From Nodularia sp. NIES-3585 (GTDB taxonomy: Bacteria; Cyanobacteriota; Cyanobacteriia; Cyanobacteriales; Nostocaceae): a DNA stretch of 64,000 nucleotides. The position numbers were made by a program, and so were the translations under genes. Under the pieces are notes generated by a model, which saw nothing but the letters and a program-made list of their open reading frames with translations, was not told where the DNA came from and did no database searches. The stretch is taken from assembly GCF_002218065.1 (NCBI RefSeq), contig NZ_BDUB01000001.1:1744711-1808710 (forward strand), in the 5' to 3' direction. Positions 27,452 through 36,535 of this stretch are shown in pieces; position 1 is the first letter of the stretch, and every line of letters starts with the position of its first letter.

Positions 27452-27783
27452 TGGCACAAATCAAACCTCTTTTAGATGAATATGGTGTCATCCATGAAGC
27501 AATTAAGATTTTACCAGAAGACTTAAAACTTAATTTTCTTCAAGCTTTAGCCGAACTAGAAGATAATGAATGCCATAGAACCAGAAGTTTTCCTAAAACC
27601 AGACTCCATAAAGTCACAGGTATTAAACAAGCTATATACAGAGCCGATATAGATAAAATATCAGGATGGCGCATTCATATTCAATATATTGAAGGAAAAA
27701 TACATTTAAAGGATATTATAGAAGGTCAACAACATGATGATGTGATTAAAGTTATTAAATCAAAGAAGGATAGATATGAATAA
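27451..27783 (+). CDS. Second RelE-like or partner protein
   Basis: 110 residues, start overlapping the upstream stop. The segment TRLHKVTGIKQAIYRADIDKISGWRIHIQYIEGKIHLKDI also looks RelE-like (strand-Arg-strand), with a Lys-rich C-terminus. I see no HTH or RHH as expected of an antitoxin. Either this is a divergent antitoxin, or two toxin-fold proteins are encoded in tandem. Function not assigned. Confidence 0.6.
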   Translation: MAQIKPLLDEYGVIHEAIKILPEDLKLNFLQALAELEDNECHRTRSFPKTRLHKVTGIKQAIYRADIDKISGWRIHIQYIEGKIHLKDIIEGQQHDDVIKVIKSKKDRYE

Positions 27784-27817
27784 TTCGTAATTCGTGAAAA
27801 TTCCTGTGTGACTCAAT

Positions 27818-28249
27818 TTACAAGTATCCAAAAAATTCTTGAGGAACTAATTTTAATTTACCAGCTTTAAAGTGAGAAATATCTACCCATAGTGCTTTAT
27901 GTTGATGATGTTTTGATTCAGAAAATATTAAGCTTTCCAATTGATAGAATTTAGAATCAACGAAATCACATTGATAAACTTGAATAATTTCGTGTCCTTG
28001 CTTACCGTTAAATGTAAATATACTTTCTATGCAACCCACATAGTGAATATTTGTTAAGTCTGCTTGGATTTCTTCTTGAAATTCTCGTTTTAAAGCAGCT
28101 TGGCTAGTTTCGCCAAAGTCAACTCCACCACCTAAAGCGCGATAGTAAGTTTCATTTTTTAGGGAATCGTAGCCTTCAGAAACAAAAATGCGTCCGCCAT
28201 CCCGGATCAATCCTAAAGCTAATACCCGAATTTTTCCTAGTTTGCTCAT
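27818..28249 (-). CDS. NUDIX hydrolase
   Basis: 143 residues. The Nudix box GGGVDFGETSQAALKREFQEEIQA fits GX5EX7REUXEEXGU except for the terminal Gly, which is Gln/Ala here. Flanked by the fold's strands (IRVLALGLIRDGGRIFVSEG). Hydrolyses a nucleoside-diphosphate-linked compound; the substrate is not predictable. On the same strand as the DUF3531 gene, 53 bp downstream. Confidence 0.9.
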   Translation of the reverse strand: MSKLGKIRVLALGLIRDGGRIFVSEGYDSLKNETYYRALGGGVDFGETSQAALKREFQEEIQADLTNIHYVGCIESIFTFNGKQGHEIIQVYQCDFVDSKFYQLESLIFSESKHHQHKALWVDISHFKAGKLKLVPQEFFGYL

Positions 28250-28302
28250 CTAAAAATCTCCGGGAATGTGGAAAATGTCTGTTTTAAAACTTAGACATAC
28301 AG

Positions 28303-28755
28303 TTAATTATCGTACATAGCGTGATTAGGGTTGTCACTATCCTCTACAGGCCAATCTTCATTTTCGCCGCCGATATATAATTCCTCAATAGTGACATATT
28401 CTTGATTTAACTGTTTGAGAGCATTGATTAAAATATCCAGCGCGACCGCATCAGCAGTTCCCATGTCAAACCAACAACGCGCCCACTGTCCTTCATACTC
28501 AAACTCGCCCATATTGTGCATGAGTGCTAGCAAGCTTTTGTCATACCCTTCTGGATCATAATCCATATAACTGATTTCCAGTCCTGTTTCTTGAACTTGC
28601 AGATTTTCGGCATTAAATGCTCCTAATTTACCAAGATAAAACCAGGAATTAAAAACTTCTTCTATGTATTGCTTTTCACGTCCTGAAGGAATTGTCGTGA
28701 ATTTTAGCCAAATCCATACATCAAAAGGGTTAACTTCACGGAACTGAATTTGCAT
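28303..28755 (-). CDS. DUF3531-family protein
   Basis: 150 residues. The pattern MQIQFREVNPFDVWIWLKF, GKLGAFNAENLQVQETGLEISYMDYDPEG and IGGENEDWPVED is the DUF3531 family found in cyanobacteria and plastid-bearing eukaryotes. Soluble, acidic, no known activity. The C-terminus is Asn/Asp-rich. Probably transcribed with the NUDIX gene. Confidence 0.88.
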   Translation of the reverse strand: MQIQFREVNPFDVWIWLKFTTIPSGREKQYIEEVFNSWFYLGKLGAFNAENLQVQETGLEISYMDYDPEGYDKSLLALMHNMGEFEYEGQWARCWFDMGTADAVALDILINALKQLNQEYVTIEELYIGGENEDWPVEDSDNPNHAMYDN

Positions 28756-28800
28756 TGCGTTTTAATATCTAATATTACTATCTCTGAAATTATAAGAGTA

Positions 28801-28829
28801 AGGAGACGCGATGTATCGCGTCTCTACAA
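28801..28829. repeat. Short GAGACGCGAT...ATCGCGTCTC palindrome
   Basis: GAGACGCGATGTATCGCGTCTC forms an 8-bp-plus hairpin between two minus-strand genes. Its relatives are at 39391-39416 (GAGACGCGATTTATCGCGTC) and, with a different centre, at 43320-43348 and 43571-43600. Confidence 0.7.
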
Positions 28830-28839
28830 AAAAGGTTAT

Positions 28840-29784
28840 TCAACCACCTAAACTATTTAGCTGGTTAAAGGTATTGTTACGTTCACGCTCAATTTGTCTC
28901 ACCAAATCGGCTGGAAGTTGGGATCTTTTCGTCAGGGCTTTGTCGAAATTAACCACCGCTTCTTGAATTAGTGACTGACTTTTAGCTGTTTGTCCCTGTT
29001 TTCTGAGGATTTGAGCTTTCAAATAATACAACTCTGGGTTATCTGATGTGGTTTTTAAAGCACTGTTCACATATTCTAAAGCCTGAGAATACTGTTTTAA
29101 ATCGCGATAGGCAAGGGCTATACCTCTATCTGCTAAGTATTTGGGCGCAGCATTTGCTTTTAACCTAGCGATCGCATCATCAGGATTAGCAAAGGGTAAA
29201 TTGACAGCTAGCATCAAATCCATATAACCTTTGAGCAAATTCAGTTCTGGATCTTGAGGCGCGATCGCTTCGGCTCTGTCTAAATGTTGATAAACTTGTC
29301 GCAGTCGAGTTAATGCTTGTGGCGCACCTTTGAGTGTACCATCACGGGTAAGAATTGTTGCGCCTTCAAAAAAATGGCCCACGGCTGTGTATATATTACC
29401 ACGTAATTCATCTGTAGCAATCAGCTTTTGTCCAGCTGCTAAAGTTTTCTGACTGTAAATACCGAGTGTATTAAAATCTTTATTTGCGTATGCTAAAGAT
29501 GCCCTCATTGCATAAGCTAAAGGTTCATTAGGTTCACTGGATATCGCTTTTTGCAGGTAACTGTCTGCGGCTGAATAATCGCCCTGTTCAAAAACTGCTT
29601 TAAAAGCTGCTTCTGTATTCTCGCCAATATTACGAGGTTCCTGAGTTCGGAATGGATCACCAGCTAGAGAGGGATTAACCCACAAATTAAGTGCAATCGC
29701 AACTGCAAAAGTTCTCTGAGCCAGCTTAGAGATTTTGGCAAAACCTATGATTTGAGGAGGAGCAAATCGTTTATTCATTGTCAC
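28840..29784 (-). CDS. Sll0314/Alr1548-type TPR protein
   Basis: 314 residues. A hydrophobic signal-like segment (about residues 20-41, ending PSLAGDPF) suggests export. After it come tetratricopeptide-type helical repeats, for example EPNEPLAYAMRASLAYANKDF and NPELYYLKAQILRKQGQTAKSQSLIQEA. The overall pattern matches a cyanobacterial TPR family that I recall under the Sll0314/Alr1548 name. Probably a periplasmic or lumenal scaffold. ATG 29778 is an alternative start two codons in. Confidence 0.82.
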   Translation of the reverse strand: MTMNKRFAPPQIIGFAKISKLAQRTFAVAIALNLWVNPSLAGDPFRTQEPRNIGENTEAAFKAVFEQGDYSAADSYLQKAISSEPNEPLAYAMRASLAYANKDFNTLGIYSQKTLAAGQKLIATDELRGNIYTAVGHFFEGATILTRDGTLKGAPQALTRLRQVYQHLDRAEAIAPQDPELNLLKGYMDLMLAVNLPFANPDDAIARLKANAAPKYLADRGIALAYRDLKQYSQALEYVNSALKTTSDNPELYYLKAQILRKQGQTAKSQSLIQEAVVNFDKALTKRSQLPADLVRQIERERNNTFNQLNSLGG

Positions 29785-30080
29785 CTTTAGAAAAATTGCG
29801 GTTAAAATTGTTGTATCCGTTGCTTAAAATGTGAAAAAAAGTTAACTATAATTTGTGTCAGTTTTAACCCAAATATTCTACACAGGTAGACTGCGCTTAT
29901 TTGGTCTGGTTCCCATTTTTTTAGCCTTTGTTAAAGGTGAAGTTTGCCACAATCTCGAAAATAACCAGGGTAAGTTTTTGCGGTTCTTATCAAATTTTCA
30001 CAAAAAAAACTGCTAATTTCACAAATGTTATTTTCTAGTTACTCTTAGAGTGTCCGCCAACTTTTTAGTAGTTTTAACAA

Positions 30081-30746
30081 ATGCTCTATCTCAGAAATAT
30101 AACTTATCATCCCACAGCCAGCCCAGCACCGATTCTCAAATCAATTAATCTGGAATTAATACCGCAGCAGCTAGGGATGATTATTGGTCCGAGTGGTTCG
30201 GGTAAAAGTACTTTACTAGAAATTTTGTCTGGATTAGCCGAACCAACTTCAGGCTCACTCTTCTGGCGGGAACAAGAACTTATCCCTGAACAGCTACAAC
30301 AATTAGCTGGGTTAGTCTTTCAGTTCCCAGAAAGGCACTTTTGCGGTGGTACTATTTTAGAAGAATTGCGTTTAGGGCATCCTGAGTTAGGGTCAGAGCG
30401 AGTCAGGGGAGCATTAAGCGAAGTCGGATTAGAGGATTTATCGCTTTCCGCCGCGCCTCATGCTTTGAGTGGTGGACAGCAGCGGCGTTTGGCTTTGGCG
30501 GTGCAATTAATTCGTCAGCCGAATTTACTGTTATTAGATGAACCGACAGCCGGATTAGATTGGTCAATGCGTCGGCAACTGGTAAATTTATTAGCGAAAC
30601 TCAAAAAAGATTGGACACTGTTGGTAGTGACTCATGATGCTGGGGATATGCTGGCGATCGCAGACCGATGTTGGACACTCAGCCACGGTGAACTACAATC
30701 AGTAGATCCAGCGATACTAAAAGCGAAAGCTCAAGAAGCTGTGTAA
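30081..30746 (+). CDS. ABC transporter ATP-binding protein (ECF/CbiO-like)
   Basis: 221 residues. Walker A GPSGSGKST, Q-loop FQFPERHFCGGT, signature LSGGQQRRLALA, Walker B LLLLDEPTAGLD, H-loop VTHDAGDM. The FQFPE Q-loop and FxxxT are characteristic of energy-coupling-factor ATPases that power vitamin and metal uptake. No EcfT or substrate-binding component lies nearby, so the substrate is unknown. Followed 20 bp later by rsmG. Confidence 0.92.
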   Translation: MLYLRNITYHPTASPAPILKSINLELIPQQLGMIIGPSGSGKSTLLEILSGLAEPTSGSLFWREQELIPEQLQQLAGLVFQFPERHFCGGTILEELRLGHPELGSERVRGALSEVGLEDLSLSAAPHALSGGQQRRLALAVQLIRQPNLLLLDEPTAGLDWSMRRQLVNLLAKLKKDWTLLVVTHDAGDMLAIADRCWTLSHGELQSVDPAILKAKAQEAV

Positions 30747-30766
30747 GAGCGATAACTATTGACTTA

Positions 30767-31540
30767 ATGACTAATTCAACAATTCCGTTATTGCCAGAAA
30801 TGGCAGAAATATGGCAGCAAACCCTAAATTGGCAACCCAACGCACAACAGCAGCAACAATTTCAGCAGCTGTATGAGTTAATTGTGGTAGGTAATCGACA
30901 GTTAAATTTAACCCGGATTACCGACCCCCAAGAATTTTGGGAAAAACATCTTTGGGATTCTTTGCGAGGAATTGCACCACATGGGCAATTTCTTTCATCT
31001 GTCTCAGAAAATGCTGCTGTGATTGATATTGGCACAGGTGCGGGCTTTCCAGGGATTCCCGTGGCAATTACTGTGCCTAATTGTAAAATGACTTTGCTAG
31101 ATTCAACGCGGAAAAAAATTAATTTTATTGACGAAATATTGACAGAATTGAGTCTGAGCAATGCTAAAACATTTATTGGGAGAGCGGAAGAAATAGGTCA
31201 CCATCCCCAGCACCGCAAAACCTATGATATAGCTTTAATTCGCGCTGTGGGTAATGCTGCTGTCTGTGCAGAATATACTCTTCCATTGCTAAAAAAAGGG
31301 GGATTAGCTGTAATTTATCGTGGTAATTGGACGGAAGAAGAAACTAAATCTTTGCAAAATGCTGTTAACCAATTGGGTGGGGTGGTTGAATCCTTAGAAC
31401 AATTTACTACTCCTTTAACTAAAAGTATTCGTCATTGCTTATATTTGCGAAAAGTGGTAAATACCCCAGGGATTTTTCCCCGCCCTGTGGGTGTACCAAC
31501 GCAAAAGCCTTTGTCAGTTCAAAATGACAATAACTATTAA
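30767..31540 (+). CDS. rsmG: 16S rRNA (guanine(527)-N7)-methyltransferase RsmG
   Basis: 257 residues. SAM-binding motif DIGTGAGFPGIPVAI, preceded by NLTRITDPQEFWEKHLWDSL, the RsmG/GidB hallmark. Methylates G527 of 16S rRNA; loss gives low-level streptomycin resistance in several bacteria. Tail of about 25 residues beyond the usual end is polar. Probably cotranscribed with the upstream ATPase. Confidence 0.95.
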   Translation: MTNSTIPLLPEMAEIWQQTLNWQPNAQQQQQFQQLYELIVVGNRQLNLTRITDPQEFWEKHLWDSLRGIAPHGQFLSSVSENAAVIDIGTGAGFPGIPVAITVPNCKMTLLDSTRKKINFIDEILTELSLSNAKTFIGRAEEIGHHPQHRKTYDIALIRAVGNAAVCAEYTLPLLKKGGLAVIYRGNWTEEETKSLQNAVNQLGGVVESLEQFTTPLTKSIRHCLYLRKVVNTPGIFPRPVGVPTQKPLSVQNDNNY

Positions 31541-31676
31541 TTGCTATGGCAATTCTCATTCAAGGGAGGTACAAGAAGTCAGAATTAAACGCAGATGGAC
31601 GCAGATAAACGCAGATAAATTTGTACCTCATTAGACTAGGAAAAGCTATAATTCTCCAGTTTAAAACAATACCTGT

Positions 31677-32945
31677 TTATGGCTTTTGAGTTATTCCGTC
31701 TACCAAATTCTTCAAATTAGCCGCAGTTGTTTCGGGTTTTCCATCTATGGGAAAGACTAAAACACTTTTGATATCTTGGTTATTAATTATGTCTCCTAAG
31801 CGATGAAATTGGTTGTCACTAATGCCAATTCCATCAACATCTCTAACATATTTTAATTCTTCTTGGAAATTGTCATCATTATAAACTTGAATAAATACTC
31901 TATCGACGTTCCAGTTTGGCCAATCAGCGGCAAAATATCTTTTAGCCCAATAAGGATTATGATGGGAAATATCAAAACTAACTTTGGGGTTAGCTTGTTT
32001 AATTGCACTGACCATTTCTTGGACAAAGGTTGTTAAATTAGCTGTGCGGTCTACTTGTCCTGGTAGTTCATCATGGTAGCCTAAATAATCATCCCACTGC
32101 ACTGCGTCAATTTGGGGATATTTGGTGACAAATTCCACGGAGATATTTTTAAAGAAATTAGCAATTTCGGGTATCTCTACATCCAAAACATAATGTTCAA
32201 TATTGGAGTAAGTTCTATCTACACCAGGGACAACCCATCGGCGCGCGATCGCTAAATCAAAAATTGGACTATTTTTATCGATTTTAATCCCTTTTTCAAA
32301 ATAAGCATGAACTTCCATTCCCTGCTTATGTGCTTCATCAATTAACCAATCTAACCATTTATCTTGGAATTTATTGGGACAACTTTTAAGCCCCAATTTC
32401 TTTTGCATGACATCGCTGTTATACATTGTACAACCATTACCCCAAACGCCATGAATGATCGTATTAAAACCTTGAGTACGATATAAACGCACTCGTTGGC
32501 GAATCGTGGCTTCGTTAGCATTATTAGTAATATGGTAACGACTGAAATAAATCCCTCTAATTGCTTTCTTTTCCCAAGGATTTTGAGGTAACGATGTTTT
32601 TTGCTGAGGTGTTGTTGGTGGTGAAGCTGCTTCTGGTTTGGGATCAGGATTTACTGTGTTTTTGGGTGTGGGAGTTGGAGTTAAAGTAGGTGTTATATCA
32701 GGGGTGGGAGTTGGAGTTAAAATAGGGATGGGAGTCGGATTTAAAGTAGGAGTAGGAGTAGGATTTAAAATGGGTATAGCTATTTGTTGATGCTGAGATA
32801 AAAAGTGCGTAAAAACATTGGTGATCATGTCTCGATTACCTTTTTGGCTCAACAACCACCAACTACCTCCTAAAAGCAATAAAATTACTGATATGGGAAT
32901 ATTCGCGCATCCACACCCCTTTGGCTCTTTTTTCTCTCGCGACAT
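31677..32945 (-). CDS. Membrane-anchored glycosyl-hydrolase-like TIM-barrel protein
   Basis: 422 residues. N-terminal membrane anchor (ISVILLLLGGSWWLL, residues 17-31), then a Pro/Thr linker of repeated PTPTPT units (residues ~60-105, DNA 32640-32770). The catalytic-type domain begins KKAIRGIYFSRYHITNNANE. It resembles the GHL10/DUF187 group of (beta/alpha)8 proteins: IDAVQWDDYLGY and KVSFDISHHN supply conserved Asp and His. Substrate unknown, probably a cell-wall or extracellular polysaccharide. Confidence 0.82.
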   Translation of the reverse strand: MSREKKEPKGCGCANIPISVILLLLGGSWWLLSQKGNRDMITNVFTHFLSQHQQIAIPILNPTPTPTLNPTPIPILTPTPTPDITPTLTPTPTPKNTVNPDPKPEAASPPTTPQQKTSLPQNPWEKKAIRGIYFSRYHITNNANEATIRQRVRLYRTQGFNTIIHGVWGNGCTMYNSDVMQKKLGLKSCPNKFQDKWLDWLIDEAHKQGMEVHAYFEKGIKIDKNSPIFDLAIARRWVVPGVDRTYSNIEHYVLDVEIPEIANFFKNISVEFVTKYPQIDAVQWDDYLGYHDELPGQVDRTANLTTFVQEMVSAIKQANPKVSFDISHHNPYWAKRYFAADWPNWNVDRVFIQVYNDDNFQEELKYVRDVDGIGISDNQFHRLGDIINNQDIKSVLVFPIDGKPETTAANLKNLVDGITQKP

Positions 32946-33113
32946 AGTAATCTGGTGACTCCCTGGTTATGTGAATCTATCCAATATCTACCATCAAGAT
33001 AGAATGCTGGGATTCCGCAAAAACGCCTAATTGCGCGATCGCCTACAATAGATAAAACCCGAAAATCGCCATAATCATAGCTTTGAGTGATAATTTCATG
33101 GAGGTTAAGAAAA

Positions 33114-33635
33114 ATGACACAGGAACTAACTGACCTCAGAAATAGCATTTTACAAGAACGTTACGCAGATGCTTTGGCTATTGTTGACGAGTTAGAGGGG
33201 ATGAGTAAAAAGGCGATTCTGCGGCAAATTAAATCTTTTCTTAAGATTCTATTGATACATTTAATTAAAAATCAAGTAGAACAGCGATTAACAAATTCTT
33301 GGGTAGCTTCTATTCGCAATGCAATTTTAGAAATTCAAGACGTGAATCTCAAAGAAAACAAAAAATCCTATTATGTTAATCAAGATGAATGGGAAGATTT
33401 TATCCAAGATGTGGTAATTGAAAGTTCTATAGCTGATGCTAGTTTAGAAGTAATGAATGGCAAATATAGTCAATTTAAACTTGCTGAAATTATAGATAGA
33501 ACCAAGTTAATCGAAAATGCTTTGCACTTTTTAGCCCTGACTTATTCCTATTCAGCTAAGGAATTACCTGCAATTGTCGCAGAAAGTTTAACTCAGTTTC
33601 CAGGTGGGGAAGATTGGAAAGCGGGGAGATGGTAA
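33114..33635 (+). CDS. DUF29-family protein, tandem copy 1
   Basis: 173 residues from ATG 33114; GGAGG at 33100-33104 lies 9 nt upstream, favouring this over the frame start at 33087. All-helical: LRNSILQERYADALAIVDELEGMSKKAILRQIKSFLKILLIHLIK is the DUF29 pattern. Activity unknown. First of three adjacent paralogues with 3-nt gaps. Shares its C-terminal block (DRTKLIENALxFLxLTYSYSAKELP, DNA around 33500-33560) with copy 2. Confidence 0.85.
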   Translation: MTQELTDLRNSILQERYADALAIVDELEGMSKKAILRQIKSFLKILLIHLIKNQVEQRLTNSWVASIRNAILEIQDVNLKENKKSYYVNQDEWEDFIQDVVIESSIADASLEVMNGKYSQFKLAEIIDRTKLIENALHFLALTYSYSAKELPAIVAESLTQFPGGEDWKAGRW

Positions 33636-33638
33636 GCT

Positions 33639-34160
33639 ATGACACAGGAACTAACTGACCTCAGAAATAGCATTTTACAAGGACGTTACGCAGATGCTTT
33701 GGCTATTGTTGATGAGTTAGAGGGGATGAGTAAACAAGCAATTCTGCGTAATATTAAGTCTTATGTCAACATTTTGTTGATTCATTTAATTAAAAACCAA
33801 GTAGAACAGCGATTAACAAATTCTTGGGTGGCTTCTATTCGCAATTGTATTCGAGAAATTAAAAAGCTGAATATCAAAGATAATAATAAATCATATTATG
33901 TCAATCAAGATGAATGGGAAACTTTGATAGAGGAGGAGATAATTGAAGATGCGATCGCTGATGCTAGTTTGGAGGTGATGAATGGTAAATACAGTCAATT
34001 TCAACTGGCTGATATAATAGATAGAACTAAGTTAATTGAGAATGCTTTAAATTTTTTAGTGTTAACTTATTCCTATTCAGCGAAGGAATTACCTGCAATT
34101 GTCGCAGAAACTTTAACTCAGTTACCGGGTGGTGAAGATTGGAAAGCAGGGAGATGGTAA
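33639..34160 (+). CDS. DUF29-family protein, tandem copy 2
   Basis: 173 residues. Nearly identical start to copies 1 and 3 at DNA level. Its middle, IREIKKLNIKDNNKSYYVN then IEEEIIEDAIADASLEVM, is shared with copy 3 rather than copy 1. Its end EDWKAGRW is shared with copy 1. This mixed pattern suggests sequence exchange. Gap of 3 nt to each neighbour. Confidence 0.85.
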   Translation: MTQELTDLRNSILQGRYADALAIVDELEGMSKQAILRNIKSYVNILLIHLIKNQVEQRLTNSWVASIRNCIREIKKLNIKDNNKSYYVNQDEWETLIEEEIIEDAIADASLEVMNGKYSQFQLADIIDRTKLIENALNFLVLTYSYSAKELPAIVAETLTQLPGGEDWKAGRW

Positions 34161-34163
34161 CCA

Positions 34164-34673
34164 ATGACACAGGAACTAACTGACCTCAGAAATAACATTT
34201 TACAAGGAAATTACGCAGAGGCTTTGGCTATTGTTGATGAGTTAGAGGGGATGAGTAAAAAGGCGATTCTGCGGCAAATTAAATCTTTTCTCAAGATTTT
34301 GTTGTTCCATTTAATTAAAAATCAAGTGGAACAACGATTAACAAATTCATGGATTGCTTCGATTCGCAATTGTATTCGAGAAATTAAAAAGCTGAATATC
34401 AAAGATGATAATAAATCATATTATGTCAATCAAGATGAATGGGAAACTTTGATAGAGGAGGAAATAATTGAAGATGCGATCGCTGATGCTAGTTTGGAAG
34501 TGATGAATGGCAAGTATACTCGCGCTGAATTATCAGCAAGACTGGATAAAACCCAGATTTTAACTACAGCAATTAAATTTCTAGCTTTAACTTATAGTTA
34601 TTCAGCTAAGGAATTACCAGCAATTATGGATGATTATCTCAGTCAGTTACCAGGGGGAGAAATTTGGCAATAG
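34164..34673 (+). CDS. DUF29-family protein, tandem copy 3
   Basis: 169 residues. N-terminal block KKAILRQIKSFLKILL matches copy 1, the middle matches copy 2, and the C-terminal third (YTRAELSARLDKTQILTTAIKF) is unlike either. Ends just before a GC-rich hairpin shared with the convergent icd end. As for copies 1 and 2, function not known. Confidence 0.85.
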   Translation: MTQELTDLRNNILQGNYAEALAIVDELEGMSKKAILRQIKSFLKILLFHLIKNQVEQRLTNSWIASIRNCIREIKKLNIKDDNKSYYVNQDEWETLIEEEIIEDAIADASLEVMNGKYTRAELSARLDKTQILTTAIKFLALTYSYSAKELPAIMDDYLSQLPGGEIWQ

Positions 34674-34690
34674 GGCGGGGAAACCCCGCC
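34674..34690. repeat. GC-rich hairpin between convergent genes
   Basis: GGCGGGG-AAA-CCCCGCC, a perfect 7-bp stem. It sits between the stop codons of the third DUF29 gene and icd, and could end transcripts from both sides, though no T-run follows. A common repeated palindrome in cyanobacteria. Confidence 0.65.
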
Positions 34691-34697
34691 ACTACGA

Positions 34698-36119
34698 TTA
34701 ATCGAAATGTTTGATGATTGCGTCGGCAAATTCAGAACATTTTAATGGTTCTACTGGTGGTTCTAGTAATCGGGCTAAATCGTAGGTAACTTGACTGTTC
34801 GCGATCGCCTCCCCTAAACCTTTCTTTACCAAATCTGCGGCTTCTTGCCAACCCATAAATTCCAGCATCATTACACCGGAAAGAATTACAGAACCGGGAT
34901 TAATCCGATCTAAGCCGGCGTGTTTGGGTGCAGTGCCGTGGGTGGCTTCAAATATGGCACAGACATCGCCGATATTTGCCCCTGGCCCCATGCCTAAACC
35001 GCCGACAATGGCCGCAGCCGCATCAGATAAGTAATCGCCGTTTAAGTTCATTGTGGCCAGAATCGAATACTCATCGGGTCTGGTTTGGATTTGTTGGAAA
35101 ATACTGTCAGCAATCCGGTCATTGACCATGATTTTGTCTTTCCATTGACCGTTACCGTGGGTTTCCCAAATTGTGCTGAGAACGGTTTCGACTTCCTGGA
35201 GAATTTGCGCTTGTTTCTCTGGTGTCAGGGAATCATAACCTGGATCAACCTCACGGGCGTTAGCTGCGGCGGAAAGATCAGGATTTTTCTCTTTGTTACT
35301 TAAAATCCAAGATTCCCGTTCTGTAACGCATTCAGCGCGAAATTCACTGGTAACTAACTCATAACCCCAATCACGGAAAGCACCTTCGGTATACTTCATG
35401 ATGTTGCCCTTATGCACCAGTGTTACCTGTTGCTTGGCTTTGGGCAATGATAAAGCGTGTTTCATCGCCCGGCGGACTAGGCGCTGAGAACCAGTTTTGC
35501 TGATGGGTTTGATGCCAATACCAGAATCCAGGGGAATTTGCTTTTTGCCATGTTCTGGGGTGGCGGGGATGAGTTCTTCGTTGAGGATTTTAATGAGGCG
35601 ATCGCCTATTTCACTGCCTTGTTTCCACTCAATCCCCAAATAAATATCTTCTGTATTTTCCCGATAAACAATTACATCCAGTTTCTCTGGGTTTTTGTGC
35701 GGTGAGGGAGTTCCAGCATAATAACGACAAGGACGCACACAGGCATATAAATCAAAAATTTGTCGCAGTGCTACATTGAGCGAACGAATTCCACCACCCA
35801 CGGGGGTAGTCAAAGGGCCTTTAATCGCTATACCATATTCCTTGATTGCGGTTAAAGTATCCTGGGGCAAATACTGATAAGTGCCATATAAATCACAGGA
35901 CTCATCCCCGGCATAAACCTTAAACCAACTGATTTGACGTTTCCCTTTGTATGCCTTGGCTACCGCAGCATCTAGCACCTTTTGGGTGGCAGGCCAGATA
36001 TCTATACCTGTGCCATCGCCCCGAATAAAAGGGATAATTGGATTATCAGGCACAATCGGTTCACCATTTTTGAAGGTGATTTTTGTTCCGGTTGTGGGGG
36101 GGTTAATCTTGTCGTACAT
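34698..36119 (-). CDS. icd: NADP-dependent isocitrate dehydrogenase
   Basis: 473 residues, the usual cyanobacterial length (longer than E. coli Icd). Motifs: [19 protein letters not shown] (substrate binding), [13 protein letters not shown] region, [17 protein letters not shown], and [19 protein letters not shown] near the C-terminus. Makes 2-oxoglutarate, the carbon skeleton for nitrogen assimilation and the signal sensed by NtcA. In other cyanobacteria icd is NtcA-influenced; I saw no clear GTAN8TAC box directly upstream. Confidence 0.97.
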   Translation of the reverse strand: MYDKINPPTTGTKITFKNGEPIVPDNPIIPFIRGDGTGIDIWPATQKVLDAAVAKAYKGKRQISWFKVYAGDESCDLYGTYQYLPQDTLTAIKEYGIAIKGPLTTPVGGGIRSLNVALRQIFDLYACVRPCRYYAGTPSPHKNPEKLDVIVYRENTEDIYLGIEWKQGSEIGDRLIKILNEELIPATPEHGKKQIPLDSGIGIKPISKTGSQRLVRRAMKHALSLPKAKQQVTLVHKGNIMKYTEGAFRDWGYELVTSEFRAECVTERESWILSNKEKNPDLSAAANAREVDPGYDSLTPEKQAQILQEVETVLSTIWETHGNGQWKDKIMVNDRIADSIFQQIQTRPDEYSILATMNLNGDYLSDAAAAIVGGLGMGPGANIGDVCAIFEATHGTAPKHAGLDRINPGSVILSGVMMLEFMGWQEAADLVKKGLGEAIANSQVTYDLARLLEPPVEPLKCSEFADAIIKHFD

Positions 36120-36535
36120 ACTTCAAACACTCCTGAGTGATACGCCGCCCGCCAAAAAAATCTGGTTTTGACAGGCTAGCTGATTTTGCTGTGTCTTTTG
36201 TTTACCTAGTCACGATAGCTTCCGTGGCGTAGCCATGGCGCAGATTTTCCCCTTATTCCCCTTATACAGTCTTTGGGGTAAACGAAGAGGCAGGGGGCAG
36301 GGGGTGCAGGGGGGACTCCTTTCTTCCGGCTTCATTGCTTCTTCTTTAAGCTATGGGATTGAGTGATAGCTTGCGTGGTAGTGTAGCCATAGCCATTGGG
36401 ATTTTGTACAATTGCCTCCGGCACTGCGCGTAGTACGACCAAAAATAGTACACTACTTTTCGCTATCAGTGCTTCACCTGGGATAACACCGGATAGCCAA
36501 CCGCTTTTTCACGCTCACGCTAACAGATTAATGGC
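36120..36535. other. Gene-free interval between icd and gun4
   Basis: About 415 bp between divergent genes. G-rich filler (GGCAGGGGGCAGGGGGTGC type, near 36290-36312) and filler containing TAGCCATAGCCATTGG. No confident promoter. Confidence 0.4.

Noticed and set aside
32640-32770. Short-period repeat that could look like a small CRISPR or satellite
   Set aside because: It is the coding DNA of the Pro/Thr linker of the glycosidase-like protein.
33114-34673. Triple repeat as a possible assembly artefact
   Set aside because: The copies differ throughout and encode distinct full frames, so they are real paralogues.
36120-36300. NtcA box upstream of icd
   Set aside because: Closest match GTAAACAAAAGACA lacks the TAC half.
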